Translations under genes and position numbers: made by a program
The notes under the pieces: generated by a model
What the model was told of the DNA's origin: nothing
What the model saw: only the letters and a program-made list of their open reading frames with translations
Database searches by the model: none
Assembly: GCF_002158995.1 (NCBI RefSeq)
Contig: NZ_LOHF01000006.1
Coordinates: 159,041-223,040 of the forward strand
Origin: Pseudomonas caspiana
GTDB lineage: Bacteria > Pseudomonadota > Gammaproteobacteria > Pseudomonadales > Pseudomonadaceae
DNA length: 64,000 nucleotides
Direction: 5' to 3'
Shown: one piece after another, positions 37,508 to 45,416 of the stretch
Layout: the number at the start of each line of letters is the position of its first letter
How positions within the stretch are numbered: position 1 is the stretch's first letter

Positions 37508-39811
37508 TCAAAACGCGAACTTCAAACCCACATTTGCGCCCCATGGCTGCTCGACCCGATTGCCGTTCATGTAATCGAAATCGGCATGCAATTGCAGACG
37601 TTCAGACAAGGACACCGAAATCCCCGCCCCCACTTCCGCCCGGGAGCCGGACAACTCGTTGTCGAAACGCGTGGAGTTGACCTTGACCTCGTTATCTCGG
37701 GAAAACTCATGAGCAGCCGCCAACCGCAGGTAAGGTCGCACCACACCGCCATCCTTGAGGGGGATGCTGCGCCCTGCCGATGCCCCGACCTTGGCCTGTA
37801 CCGATTGAGTCTGGTTATTGCGAGCCTGCATACCGTTATCCAGCGCATAGCTGTCACCTTTAACCCACACGCTGGAAAACTGCGCATAGGGTTCGATGAA
37901 ATAACCCTCGGCAAAGCGAATGTTTCTGCCGAACTCCAGCGATCCTCCGAGACCGGTGCTCTGGTAATTACCCTTGGCCTTGGCGCCATCACTCATCGCC
38001 ACTTTGGATTCGTTGCGGAACCGGTTGAGCTTGAGCACAGCGTCCAGGTAATAGCCGTCGTCCAGCAACCAGGTACCATACCCGCCGACGTAGTAACTGC
38101 CGATCTTGCCACTGGTACCTTGCCCAATCGCCAGATCGTTTTTGCTGTAGCCGACCATCAAGCCCAATGACAACTGCCCGAGGCTCACTGGCAGCGGAGC
38201 GTCAGCACCCAAGGTCAAGCCGCTCTGATTGTTCCGATACTCAACCCCATCGCCGGTGCTGGCATTGAATCGGCTGCCATAAGCCCGCATCCATCCACCA
38301 CCCTGTTCATGACCGCGCACCTCGCCGATACGGCTACGCAACGTGCTCAACTCACTGTTCCAGATGTTCGGAGCCGCGTTGAACAGCGCCAGCACACTTT
38401 GAGTCGACGGGCTGATGCCTCGGCCCGAGCCGACGATAAACCAGTCATCGCCCTGCTGCTCCAGTTCATAGGAGTACACCCCCAGATCCGCGCGCCCGCC
38501 CAAAAGACTGAACTGCGCATCGCCCCCGTCGGTGTCCACCAGCAGTAACCGCTGCATATCTGGGTCGACCACCTCAACACCCGTGTTTTTCAAGCGCAAA
38601 CCGTGATTTCCAGTGGCCTGACCCTCGACTCGCAACAAATCACCCTGACGGTCATCCAGATTGACCCGCATATCAAAGGTCCCGCGACCCGAAAGCTCAC
38701 CCAGGGTAAGCGTCTTGAACGCTCCCTCACCAAAACTCACCCGCCCGCCCCTCATCGCCAGCGACTTCACCTGATTGCTATCCGCCAGCGTCCAGCCAGC
38801 ACCGGAATTGATCGCCAACGTGTTGCTGTTGATGATATTGCCGGTGAGCTGGGCGTTGCGTTGCAGGGTGACGTTCAGGGTGCTGGTGGTGTCGGCGACG
38901 AGGTTGCCGTTGAGGGTGCTGTTGTCGACATTGAAGTTGGTCAACCCGGTACCTTTTACATCCAGCACAACGCCGTTGCCAGAGATGAGTTCAGAACCAT
39001 TGCGGATAGCAAGATCAGTCGTGCCGCCATCGGCGTCGATAGCAATTGCAGGCCCTTCCAGACCTCTGATAACAGAACCATCAACCGATACCACATTATC
39101 GAAATCGAGCAAATCCTGGCGATCATCCTTGATTTTAAGACCTTGATGGAGACCTTCAACGTAGCTGGCCCCGCTTATCGCAAGGGTGCCTCCAGTCACC
39201 CTCACTCCTTCGCCGAAAGTATCTCTTTCAGGAATAATTATTTCGCCAATACCTGTGACTTTAGACGCGTGCAAAGTGACGACACCTTCAGGCCCCACCA
39301 CAACCCCCGTACCAACCCCAGATACGGTACTGCCCATGACGTTGACCGTTGAGCCGCCATCCCAATTGCCCGGACTTTTATTAGCGGTGGCACTTAATCC
39401 TGTACCTACTTCGTTGCGGATTATACTGTCTCGAACTGTTGCAGTTCCATTTGAGAGAAACAAGCCATTCATTACAGCACTGGAGCTAATATTCACCCGA
39501 CCAAATTTGACAGTTATCGACTTCAGTCTAGCCCCAGCGGAAACATTCAAGACGCCTCCTTGTCTCACAAGATAGTCGTCTGACGCCACCCCCCCTACGA
39601 CGTTCTCAATTCGGTCATCAATCACGATGGCTTTCACCGGCGCTCCGTTGACCGTTATCTCTTCACTTATTGTCGGAACGTTCCTGAACTCATCCACTTG
39701 CTCTTTGGAATAACCCGCTGGAATCGCAGCGTAGACTTCTGAGTTCTCACCCACAAAAATTGCCAAAGCGCCAAAAGCACAAATCGGTATGGACCTTTTA
39801 CCCTGTTGCAT
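37508..39811 (-). CDS. Autotransporter (type Va) with pertactin-like passenger
   Basis: Self-secreting outer-membrane protein of 767 residues. The signal peptide (basic QQGKRS, hydrophobic ICAFGALAIFVG, cleavage after EVYA) is followed by a passenger (about 30-490) rich in short Gly/Val/Asn/Thr repeats typical of a right-handed beta-helix. From about 500 comes a beta-barrel translocator (GGGWMRAYGSRFNAS...), ending in GLKFAF with terminal Phe, the outer-membrane assembly signal. No protease or lipase triad is visible in the passenger, so it may be an adhesin. AAGGAAG precedes the ATG. It lies between the Ig-module genes, convergent with B and divergent from C. The N-terminal coding part is more A/T-rich than the barrel. 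Confidence 0.92.
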   Translation of the reverse strand: MQQGKRSIPICAFGALAIFVGENSEVYAAIPAGYSKEQVDEFRNVPTISEEITVNGAPVKAIVIDDRIENVVGGVASDDYLVRQGGVLNVSAGARLKSITVKFGRVNISSSAVMNGLFLSNGTATVRDSIIRNEVGTGLSATANKSPGNWDGGSTVNVMGSTVSGVGTGVVVGPEGVVTLHASKVTGIGEIIIPERDTFGEGVRVTGGTLAISGASYVEGLHQGLKIKDDRQDLLDFDNVVSVDGSVIRGLEGPAIAIDADGGTTDLAIRNGSELISGNGVVLDVKGTGLTNFNVDNSTLNGNLVADTTSTLNVTLQRNAQLTGNIINSNTLAINSGAGWTLADSNQVKSLAMRGGRVSFGEGAFKTLTLGELSGRGTFDMRVNLDDRQGDLLRVEGQATGNHGLRLKNTGVEVVDPDMQRLLLVDTDGGDAQFSLLGGRADLGVYSYELEQQGDDWFIVGSGRGISPSTQSVLALFNAAPNIWNSELSTLRSRIGEVRGHEQGGGWMRAYGSRFNASTGDGVEYRNNQSGLTLGADAPLPVSLGQLSLGLMVGYSKNDLAIGQGTSGKIGSYYVGGYGTWLLDDGYYLDAVLKLNRFRNESKVAMSDGAKAKGNYQSTGLGGSLEFGRNIRFAEGYFIEPYAQFSSVWVKGDSYALDNGMQARNNQTQSVQAKVGASAGRSIPLKDGGVVRPYLRLAAAHEFSRDNEVKVNSTRFDNELSGSRAEVGAGISVSLSERLQLHADFDYMNGNRVEQPWGANVGLKFAF

Positions 39812-39930
39812 AAAACTTCCTTCACATCAGTAAAGGCTCATTCTCAAACATCGCAATCAAACCAGCCCCCAACATCCATTCATGAAAATGTCGGACGTAA
39901 CTTAAATAGCTGCGCGAAAAGTACTACGGA

Positions 39931-39946
39931 CTACAAAAATTTGTAG
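39931..39946. promoter_or_regulatory. CTACAAA / TTTGTAG inverted repeat, copy 2
   Basis: CTACAAAAATTTGTAG, a perfect 16-bp palindrome preceded by CGGA and followed by G. It shares arms and flanks with 35655-35681. It lies 70 bp upstream of the conserved TTGACAGC element and about 120 bp upstream of the autotransporter start. Confidence 0.5.
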
Positions 39947-40015
39947 GACGTGCATTTCAATTTGTTTCAAGCCGCAAAAGTCAAAAAATAATTCAACAAA
40001 TATATACTTCACCTA

Positions 40016-40044
40016 TTGACAGCGATTCAGAAACCCGATTAGTT
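40016..40044 (+). promoter_or_regulatory. Conserved promoter-like element, copy 2 (TTGACAGC-N11-CCGATTAGTT)
   Basis: The same two blocks with the same 11-nt gap as at 35740-35768, while the 11 nt between them differ. It lies 148 bp before the gene C start. Conservation of blocks but not spacer suggests a functional promoter. Confidence 0.55.
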
Positions 40045-40191
40045 AAAAATGGAGATACGGGCTAACACCCCACCTCAAACCTTCGCAGGAAACGCATCAA
40101 ACCTGTGACATTACAACCGCCTTAGCGGACTTGAACTTGCGCTCATTTAATTAGCGTGAGCACTGATAACTATTATCTAAAGAGACGTACC

Positions 40192-42057
40192 ATGAATACT
40201 TCAAAGAAATTTCCTACAATTAACTTTCCACGTACCTTCCGTGCCGTCTCGCCAGAATTGGCAGCACCGTTTGTACCCGCCGCGTTCCATGATGATGATA
40301 ATGAAGGCCTGTTACCGATTGACAAGCTGGACCTGCCGATCAAGGTCGAGTTTAAGGCGTGGGATGCTGTAAACCGCGGCGACACCTACCAGCTTTTTTG
40401 GAATGGTGCCATAAAGGGTGAACTCAAAACCATTGATGACGAACAACCGGGTGATGATCTTGTACTGGAAATTCCGGTAGACAGTCTGGTTGAAGGCGTC
40501 CACTCCCTGAGGTACCAAACGACCAACGTCGAGAATGATGTCGAGGAGCAGTCTCTTCATACTCGGGTCGAAGTCGACCTCACTCCCCCTGGTCGTCCTC
40601 AGCTAGGGCCGGTCAAGCTCCCACCTGAGGTTGATGGTGGATTGACCTCCGCAGAGCTCAGCCAATTGGGCGACAAGCTGGATGTCGAAATTGGCAGCTA
40701 CACCGGAATGGCCAAGCACGACGAGGTGCGAACGTTCTGGGGCGATGTCGAAGGGCCGGGCGCGGTTGTAACCGCCGACGATATGGGCCTGCGACGTGTG
40801 ATCATTACCTATACCAAGGAGTTTCTGGAAAGCCTGGGCAGCTTCAATGGCATCGTGAGTTACTCGGTCACCGACCGCGCAGGTAACACCTCAGCGCGCT
40901 CATTGGGGGTGCTGGTTCGTCTGTTGCTGGAGGAAATCCCGAATGACTTTCCTGCGCCGATTATCGACCCAGCCCTAGGCGGTCTCATCGACTACGCGGA
41001 AGCCAAAGCTGGCGTCAATGTGGATATTCCGCGCTACCCAGATGCCGCAGCACTGGACTTGATCGTCCTGCATTGGGGAGATGGAAACTCCTCACCGCCG
41101 CTACCCCTGCCTGCTGGCAACGAAGATGAGGATATCGTTCTCTCGATCACGGTCCCTTATGAAACCATCGCGGTCATTCCGGAAGGTCGCCCCAACGTCA
41201 CGTATGAAGTACTGCGTGCTGGGCAGAGTATTGGCAGTTCGCTGATCAGTAACGTTGATGTATTTCTGACGCTCCCTGTTTCCGAGCAACTGGATGTACC
41301 CGTTATTCAGGGCACCAGCATTACCAATCCGAATATGAAGGACAACTTCATTGATGAGGACGACTATGAACTAAATGCTCGAGCCATCGTGAAATGGAAG
41401 TCAGACTTCAGGATCAGCGATGACCTGAACTTGAACTGGGGTCAGGAGGTAATTCCTCAGTGGTATCAAATCAAAGACACTGATGTGACGGCTCAACGCG
41501 ACCTGATTATCCCTATCCCCAACTTGATTGTAAAAACCCAGGGCACTGGGGCAGCGATCCCAGTTCGGTACAGCGTGACTCGCTTTGGCAACCCGAATCC
41601 GGCGAACTCACTCGCTCAAGATGTTGTGGTTCGTTCGAAAGAAGAAACACCCGGCGGGATCGATGGTCTTGATGGCCCGACATTTATCACTAATGCCGGC
41701 GGTGTGGTAGGCCCTATTGAAAATCCAGATGGAGCGCCTGTAACAATCGTACCTTATGTGAATATTCTGCGACATCAGATCATTCAGTTTACGTTTATTG
41801 CTTTTGATAATGACAACAATCCTCTGGAAGCGGCTAATTATCAGGACGAACGAGAGCTTGATGCCAACGATGTGGTCAACGGGTATACGTTTAAAGTGCC
41901 CGCGACCAACCTCAAACTCATTTGTCGAGGTTATGGCGAGGCTCACTTTAAAGTTATTCCTCCAGAAGAAAGTAATCAAAGCCCGGCCACCTCTCGCACC
42001 ACTCGGGTTCGCATCAACATGAGCAAGCCTTCGTCGGCGTGTAGCTGGCGGAGCTGA
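40192..42057 (+). CDS. Ig-like module protein C (about five modules, no signal peptide)
   Basis: Not recognised as a named family. The 621-residue protein is built of about five beta-sandwich modules: roughly 25-150, 155-265, 270-385, 390-505 and 510-612. Modules 1-2 match the protein encoded next to it almost motif for motif: QPGDD...IPVDSLVEGVHSL, GLTSAELSQLGDKL, DDMGLRRV and VTDRAGNTSA. The N-terminus is polar and Phe/Pro-rich with no Sec signal, and there is no membrane segment, although Ig-like repeats are mostly found outside the cell. The acidic tail of module 5 ends in a short, Cys-containing SKPSSACSWRS. The start at MNTSKKF is preferred over the GTG 12 codons earlier because AGAGACG precedes it. 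Likely co-transcribed with gene D. Confidence 0.75.
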   Translation: MNTSKKFPTINFPRTFRAVSPELAAPFVPAAFHDDDNEGLLPIDKLDLPIKVEFKAWDAVNRGDTYQLFWNGAIKGELKTIDDEQPGDDLVLEIPVDSLVEGVHSLRYQTTNVENDVEEQSLHTRVEVDLTPPGRPQLGPVKLPPEVDGGLTSAELSQLGDKLDVEIGSYTGMAKHDEVRTFWGDVEGPGAVVTADDMGLRRVIITYTKEFLESLGSFNGIVSYSVTDRAGNTSARSLGVLVRLLLEEIPNDFPAPIIDPALGGLIDYAEAKAGVNVDIPRYPDAAALDLIVLHWGDGNSSPPLPLPAGNEDEDIVLSITVPYETIAVIPEGRPNVTYEVLRAGQSIGSSLISNVDVFLTLPVSEQLDVPVIQGTSITNPNMKDNFIDEDDYELNARAIVKWKSDFRISDDLNLNWGQEVIPQWYQIKDTDVTAQRDLIIPIPNLIVKTQGTGAAIPVRYSVTRFGNPNPANSLAQDVVVRSKEETPGGIDGLDGPTFITNAGGVVGPIENPDGAPVTIVPYVNILRHQIIQFTFIAFDNDNNPLEAANYQDERELDANDVVNGYTFKVPATNLKLICRGYGEAHFKVIPPEESNQSPATSRTTRVRINMSKPSSACSWRS

Positions 42058-42129
42058 TACACCCTCTGTTTTCACCCACTCTCGCGTTAGCGGGAGTGGC
42101 CTCAACAATAAAACATGGACGAAAATAAA

Positions 42130-44058
42130 ATGTATAACGCAAACACTGTATCAACCATCAACATCCTGGCAGGAGACAGCAACCTCGTTCCTCCAACTGT
42201 CGATATCAGCCTGAACAGCGACGGCCTCCTGCCTGTTAGTGCACTGGCAACACCTGTCACTGTTACTTTCCCGGCCTGGTCTGCTGTCGTTCCCAATACC
42301 AGTTACAGGCTGCTATGGGACAAAACTCCGATTGGTGTAACCAAGTTAATTAACGAGGATGACAGACCGGGCGATATTCTAACGCTGGAAATTCCCGTCT
42401 CCGCATTGACCGAAGGTAAACACAGCCTGGCTTACCGCTTAGTCAATCTGGAGAATGGCGTACAGACTGACTCTCCTATGTCGCCTGTCGAAATCGACCG
42501 CACCGCCCCCGGCAATCCCCTCCTCGCCCCCATCATCTTCCCGGTCGCAATCCAGAACGGCCTGACCTCAGCCGAACTGGAGGCCTTGGGAAACAAATTG
42601 CCCGGAAAGATCGCAAGCTATGGCGACATGAAAGAGGGTGATGTGATCCGCACTTACTGGGGCACTGTCGAAGGGCCTGTGGCAATCGTCGGCCGGGATG
42701 ACATGGGCCTGCAGCGGGTCATGGTGGATTTCTCTCGGGAGTTTCTGGAGAACATTGGTGATATCGAAGCACCGGTTTTCTATAGCGTGACCGATCTGGC
42801 GGGCAATCTTTCGGCGAATGCCCAGGCGGTAAAGGTCAAGCTGCAACTTCGGGTATTGCCTGAGCTGCCGTTGCCGGTGGTGAAGGAAGCCAATGGCGAT
42901 ACGCTTGATCCGGTGAACGCAACGCAGGGCGCGACGGTTGTCGTAAGTACCTTTGCGCAGCTGGCGCGCGGTGATCGGGTTGAAGTGCAGTGGCGCGGCC
43001 CCAACGCAAGCGATAGCAAGGAAAAGACGATTACCGATGCCGACGCAGGCAAGGACCTGGAGATGCTGTTCTCGGCCACCTTGGTCGAGGCAAATAAAGG
43101 GCAGACAGTGTCGATCTCTTATGACGTTCTGCGCGCCAACGGCAGTGCACAGACTTCGGGAACCCTATTGCTGAAAATCCAGGGAGCCCCCACCCGCCTC
43201 CCCGCCCCAACCATGGACACAGTCGGCCCTGACGGCCTGCTCACCCCTTCGCATATCCCCGAGTCCGGTGCCACGGTGCGAGTGAGTTACACAGACATGA
43301 GCAGCGGCGACAGTGTGGTGGCCACCTGGGAAGGCGCAACCCGCTACGACACACCTGCGCAGGTGATCGGAGGCAATGCACAGTTGCAGTTCAACATTCC
43401 CAAAGCCTTTATTACCCAGAGTATCGGCAGTTCGGCGAGCGTGACCTATACCGTGACGCGGGCCGGGACGGCGGTGGTTTCAGCGCCGCTATGGCTACGG
43501 GTTCAACAGGGCATGAACTTCGACACGTCGCCTGTAAGCCTGAGCGGCAAGATTTATCTGATTCCGGGCAGCCCGGATGTGTTGCCGACTTTCCCGGCGG
43601 GTACCACGGTGCGGCGCATTGCCAGCGGCGGGCAGGCACCTTATGTCTATCGCTCCAGTGATGCCTTGATCGCTCATGTGGATGAGAACGGGCTGACTTC
43701 GGTACGTGGCAACGGCACTGCAAGCATTTCGGTGACCGATGCACTCGGCGAAACCAAAAGCTACCCGGTTACGGTCAGTGGCGTCATTCAATGCATGGGA
43801 CTGGGCTCTGGCAAATATGCACAGATGACTGCTGCGGCTGCGGGTAAGGGCGCGCGCATCCCGTCGATTGACGAGCTGAACCAGATCTTCAACACCTACG
43901 GCAATCGCTGGCCTATGGGTAATGCGCTGTACTGGTCGTCCACGGTGGCGGCGCAGAATCTGGTCGGCATGAAGTGGTACCTGATCAAAAACCTGGTAAC
44001 TGGCGCGAATTTTAAGGTGCTTGAGCACAGCATCAGCCTGGGCGTGTGCATTCGCTGA
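42130..44058 (+). CDS. Ig-like module protein D with BIG2-like and C-terminal lectin-like domains
   Basis: A 642-residue protein. Four Ig-like modules (about 21-125, 130-240, 247-350, 357-458) are followed by a BIG2-like domain (466-551; SSDALIAHVDENGLTSVRGNGTASISVTD) and a terminal domain (554-642). That last domain, with ARIPSIDELNQIF, YWSSTVAAQN, WYLIKNLVTG and LGVCIR, resembles the DUF1566/Lcl C-terminal and invasin lectin-like domains. Its only cysteines, C555 and C640, bracket it and could form a disulfide. This layout is that of an adhesin tip, yet there is no signal peptide. The start at MYNANTV is preferred because its leader, GGACGAAAATAAA, matches that of gene B. It follows gene C after 72 bp. 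Confidence 0.78.
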   Translation: MYNANTVSTINILAGDSNLVPPTVDISLNSDGLLPVSALATPVTVTFPAWSAVVPNTSYRLLWDKTPIGVTKLINEDDRPGDILTLEIPVSALTEGKHSLAYRLVNLENGVQTDSPMSPVEIDRTAPGNPLLAPIIFPVAIQNGLTSAELEALGNKLPGKIASYGDMKEGDVIRTYWGTVEGPVAIVGRDDMGLQRVMVDFSREFLENIGDIEAPVFYSVTDLAGNLSANAQAVKVKLQLRVLPELPLPVVKEANGDTLDPVNATQGATVVVSTFAQLARGDRVEVQWRGPNASDSKEKTITDADAGKDLEMLFSATLVEANKGQTVSISYDVLRANGSAQTSGTLLLKIQGAPTRLPAPTMDTVGPDGLLTPSHIPESGATVRVSYTDMSSGDSVVATWEGATRYDTPAQVIGGNAQLQFNIPKAFITQSIGSSASVTYTVTRAGTAVVSAPLWLRVQQGMNFDTSPVSLSGKIYLIPGSPDVLPTFPAGTTVRRIASGGQAPYVYRSSDALIAHVDENGLTSVRGNGTASISVTDALGETKSYPVTVSGVIQCMGLGSGKYAQMTAAAAGKGARIPSIDELNQIFNTYGNRWPMGNALYWSSTVAAQNLVGMKWYLIKNLVTGANFKVLEHSISLGVCIR

Positions 44059-44100
44059 TACGCGACGCCGACTAGCGCACTCACAGATCAACGCATTCTC

Positions 44101-44127
44101 AGGGCATCGCACGCCGTGCGATGCCCT
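44101..44127. other. Perfect 12-bp hairpin between genes D and E
   Basis: AGGGCATCGCAC, loop GCC, GTGCGATGCCCT. There is no T-run after it, so it is either a Rho-dependent or partial terminator or an mRNA-stability hairpin that sets the level of gene E relative to D. Confidence 0.6.
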
Positions 44128-44168
44128 TCATCCCCACCCCGCATAGCTGCTCAGCAAGGAGCACGTCC

Positions 44169-44633
44169 ATGAGCGCTTCCGCAATATCTCGTAAACCGCG
44201 GATTAACCCGCCAACCTGCGTGGGCAATTTTCAGGCCCTGATCAATCAACAACCTTTGACGGTGTCATCCCTGCTGGCCTGTCTGACCTTGCGCCCCGAG
44301 CTGTCGGCGGTGCCCCGGCAATGGATCTGGAAGGTGATCGCCGCTGGCAGGATCGGACGCAAGCAAGCCAGTATTGGTCTGTTTTTTGATCTGGACCTTC
44401 CTCTGGGCACCCATGATCTGCTCGCCAATGAGCAGATCAAGGTGGTCTACAACCAGGCGCCGAACAGCCAGAACATCATTTATCACTCGGGGCATATCCA
44501 GGCCGGACACCTGACTCTGCTTGAAGTCGATGTCAGCACTAAATGCCTGAAAGGAAAGTTCGGCTTCAGCATCTCGGCCGTCGATTTCGCCGTGACTGAC
44601 GGTGAATTCGATCTGCACTGCCAACCGGCTTAA
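44169..44633 (+). CDS. Small beta-rich protein E of the Ig-module cluster
   Basis: Not recognised. The 154-residue protein has a short basic N-terminus, a helical part (about 20-65) and a beta-rich C-terminal half (LGTHDLLANEQIKVVYN...GKFGFSISAVDFAVTDGEFDL). No signal peptide, membrane segment or catalytic motif is seen. Three cysteines are spread along the chain. AAGGAG lies 7 bp before the chosen ATG, a better ribosome site than those of genes A-D; the frame is open 16 codons upstream. It follows gene D and a strong hairpin, and its last 4 bp overlap the convergent hydrolase gene. It may be an accessory to protein D, but this rests on position only. Confidence 0.65.
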   Translation: MSASAISRKPRINPPTCVGNFQALINQQPLTVSSLLACLTLRPELSAVPRQWIWKVIAAGRIGRKQASIGLFFDLDLPLGTHDLLANEQIKVVYNQAPNSQNIIYHSGHIQAGHLTLLEVDVSTKCLKGKFGFSISAVDFAVTDGEFDLHCQPA

Positions 44634-45328
44634 CTCAACAAATCCACTATACGGCTCGCGGTGTTGGCCAGACACTCGTCATAGCTGATACCTGCCGACT
44701 TCAGGGGTTTGAGGTCATGGTTGGCGGCGGGAATCCACAGCATGTCGATTGCGGGGGACAGCGTGTAACCCTCGACGGCCTCCTTGTTACCCAGCGCATC
44801 GCGCTCGCCCTGCACGATCAACGTCCGCGCGTGCAAATCAGCGAGGTGCGCAACCCGGGGCTTTTCGGGTTTGCCTGCCGCATAGAACGGATAACCCAGA
44901 CACACCAATGCGTCCACTTGCAGTTCATCGGCAATCAGGCTGGCCATACGTCCGCCCATGGACTTGCCGCCAATGGCCAGACTTCCCGTGACATGAGGTC
45001 GCACAGCGGCATACACCTGACGCCAGCAGTCCAATAGTTGCGCCTGCGGATTAGGCGGTCGACGACGTCCGTCGACCCGGCGCTGCGCCATGTAGGGAAA
45101 CTCGAAGCGCAACACGTTGACGCCTTTGGCAGCAAGGCGCGCCGCCATATCGCTCATGAATTCGCTGTCCATCGGCGCACCCGCCCCATGGGCCAGGATC
45201 AATGTCGCCGCAGCGCCGTGGTGCTTGCCCTGCTGCTCTTTAAGCGCCTGATTCCATAACCAGCCGTGTTCTTTTGCCAGTTGCGCGCATTGATCTTCGT
45301 CAATACAGGCATTTTGCCCAGTGCTCAT
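44630..45328 (-). CDS. Alpha/beta hydrolase, KANL3/Tex30-like
   Basis: A 232-residue cytoplasmic alpha/beta hydrolase. The oxyanion region reads LAHGAGAPMDSEFM, the nucleophile elbow is GGKSMGGRMAS (Ser), the acid is in QGERDALG and the His in AANHDLKPLK. This set marks the KANL3/Tex30 (dienelactone-hydrolase-like) family, common and mostly uncharacterised in Proteobacteria. The substrate is unknown. It is divergent from ccoN-1 with an 88-bp gap and convergent with gene E. Confidence 0.88.
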   Translation of the reverse strand: MSTGQNACIDEDQCAQLAKEHGWLWNQALKEQQGKHHGAAATLILAHGAGAPMDSEFMSDMAARLAAKGVNVLRFEFPYMAQRRVDGRRRPPNPQAQLLDCWRQVYAAVRPHVTGSLAIGGKSMGGRMASLIADELQVDALVCLGYPFYAAGKPEKPRVAHLADLHARTLIVQGERDALGNKEAVEGYTLSPAIDMLWIPAANHDLKPLKSAGISYDECLANTASRIVDLLS

Positions 45329-45416
45329 GCTTGCCTCGCTTTTGATGAGTCTGCCAATAACCAGAGCTAAACCTGCGCGTAGCGCCCCGACCTAGCTGGA
45401 TGGGAATTACAACTAA

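Larger units (their letters stand above)
39812..40191. other. Divergent control region: autotransporter / Ig-module gene C
   Basis: About 380 A/T-rich bases with no supported gene. It holds the second copy of the CTACAAA/TTTGTAG palindrome (39931-39946) and of TTGACAGC-N11-CCGATTAGTT (40016-40044). The autotransporter promoter should lie at the left end on the minus strand, so the palindrome could control both genes. Confidence 0.6.

Noticed and set aside
35892..44633. Prophage or tail-fibre origin for the Ig-module proteins
   Set aside because: No integrase, attachment-site repeats, capsid, baseplate or lysis genes are nearby, and the genes have separate promoters and terminators.
45340..45416. 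TTGATGAGT before ccoN-1 as an ANR box
   Set aside because: Only the left half-site is present (TTGAT); the right half reads CTGCC instead of ATCAA.
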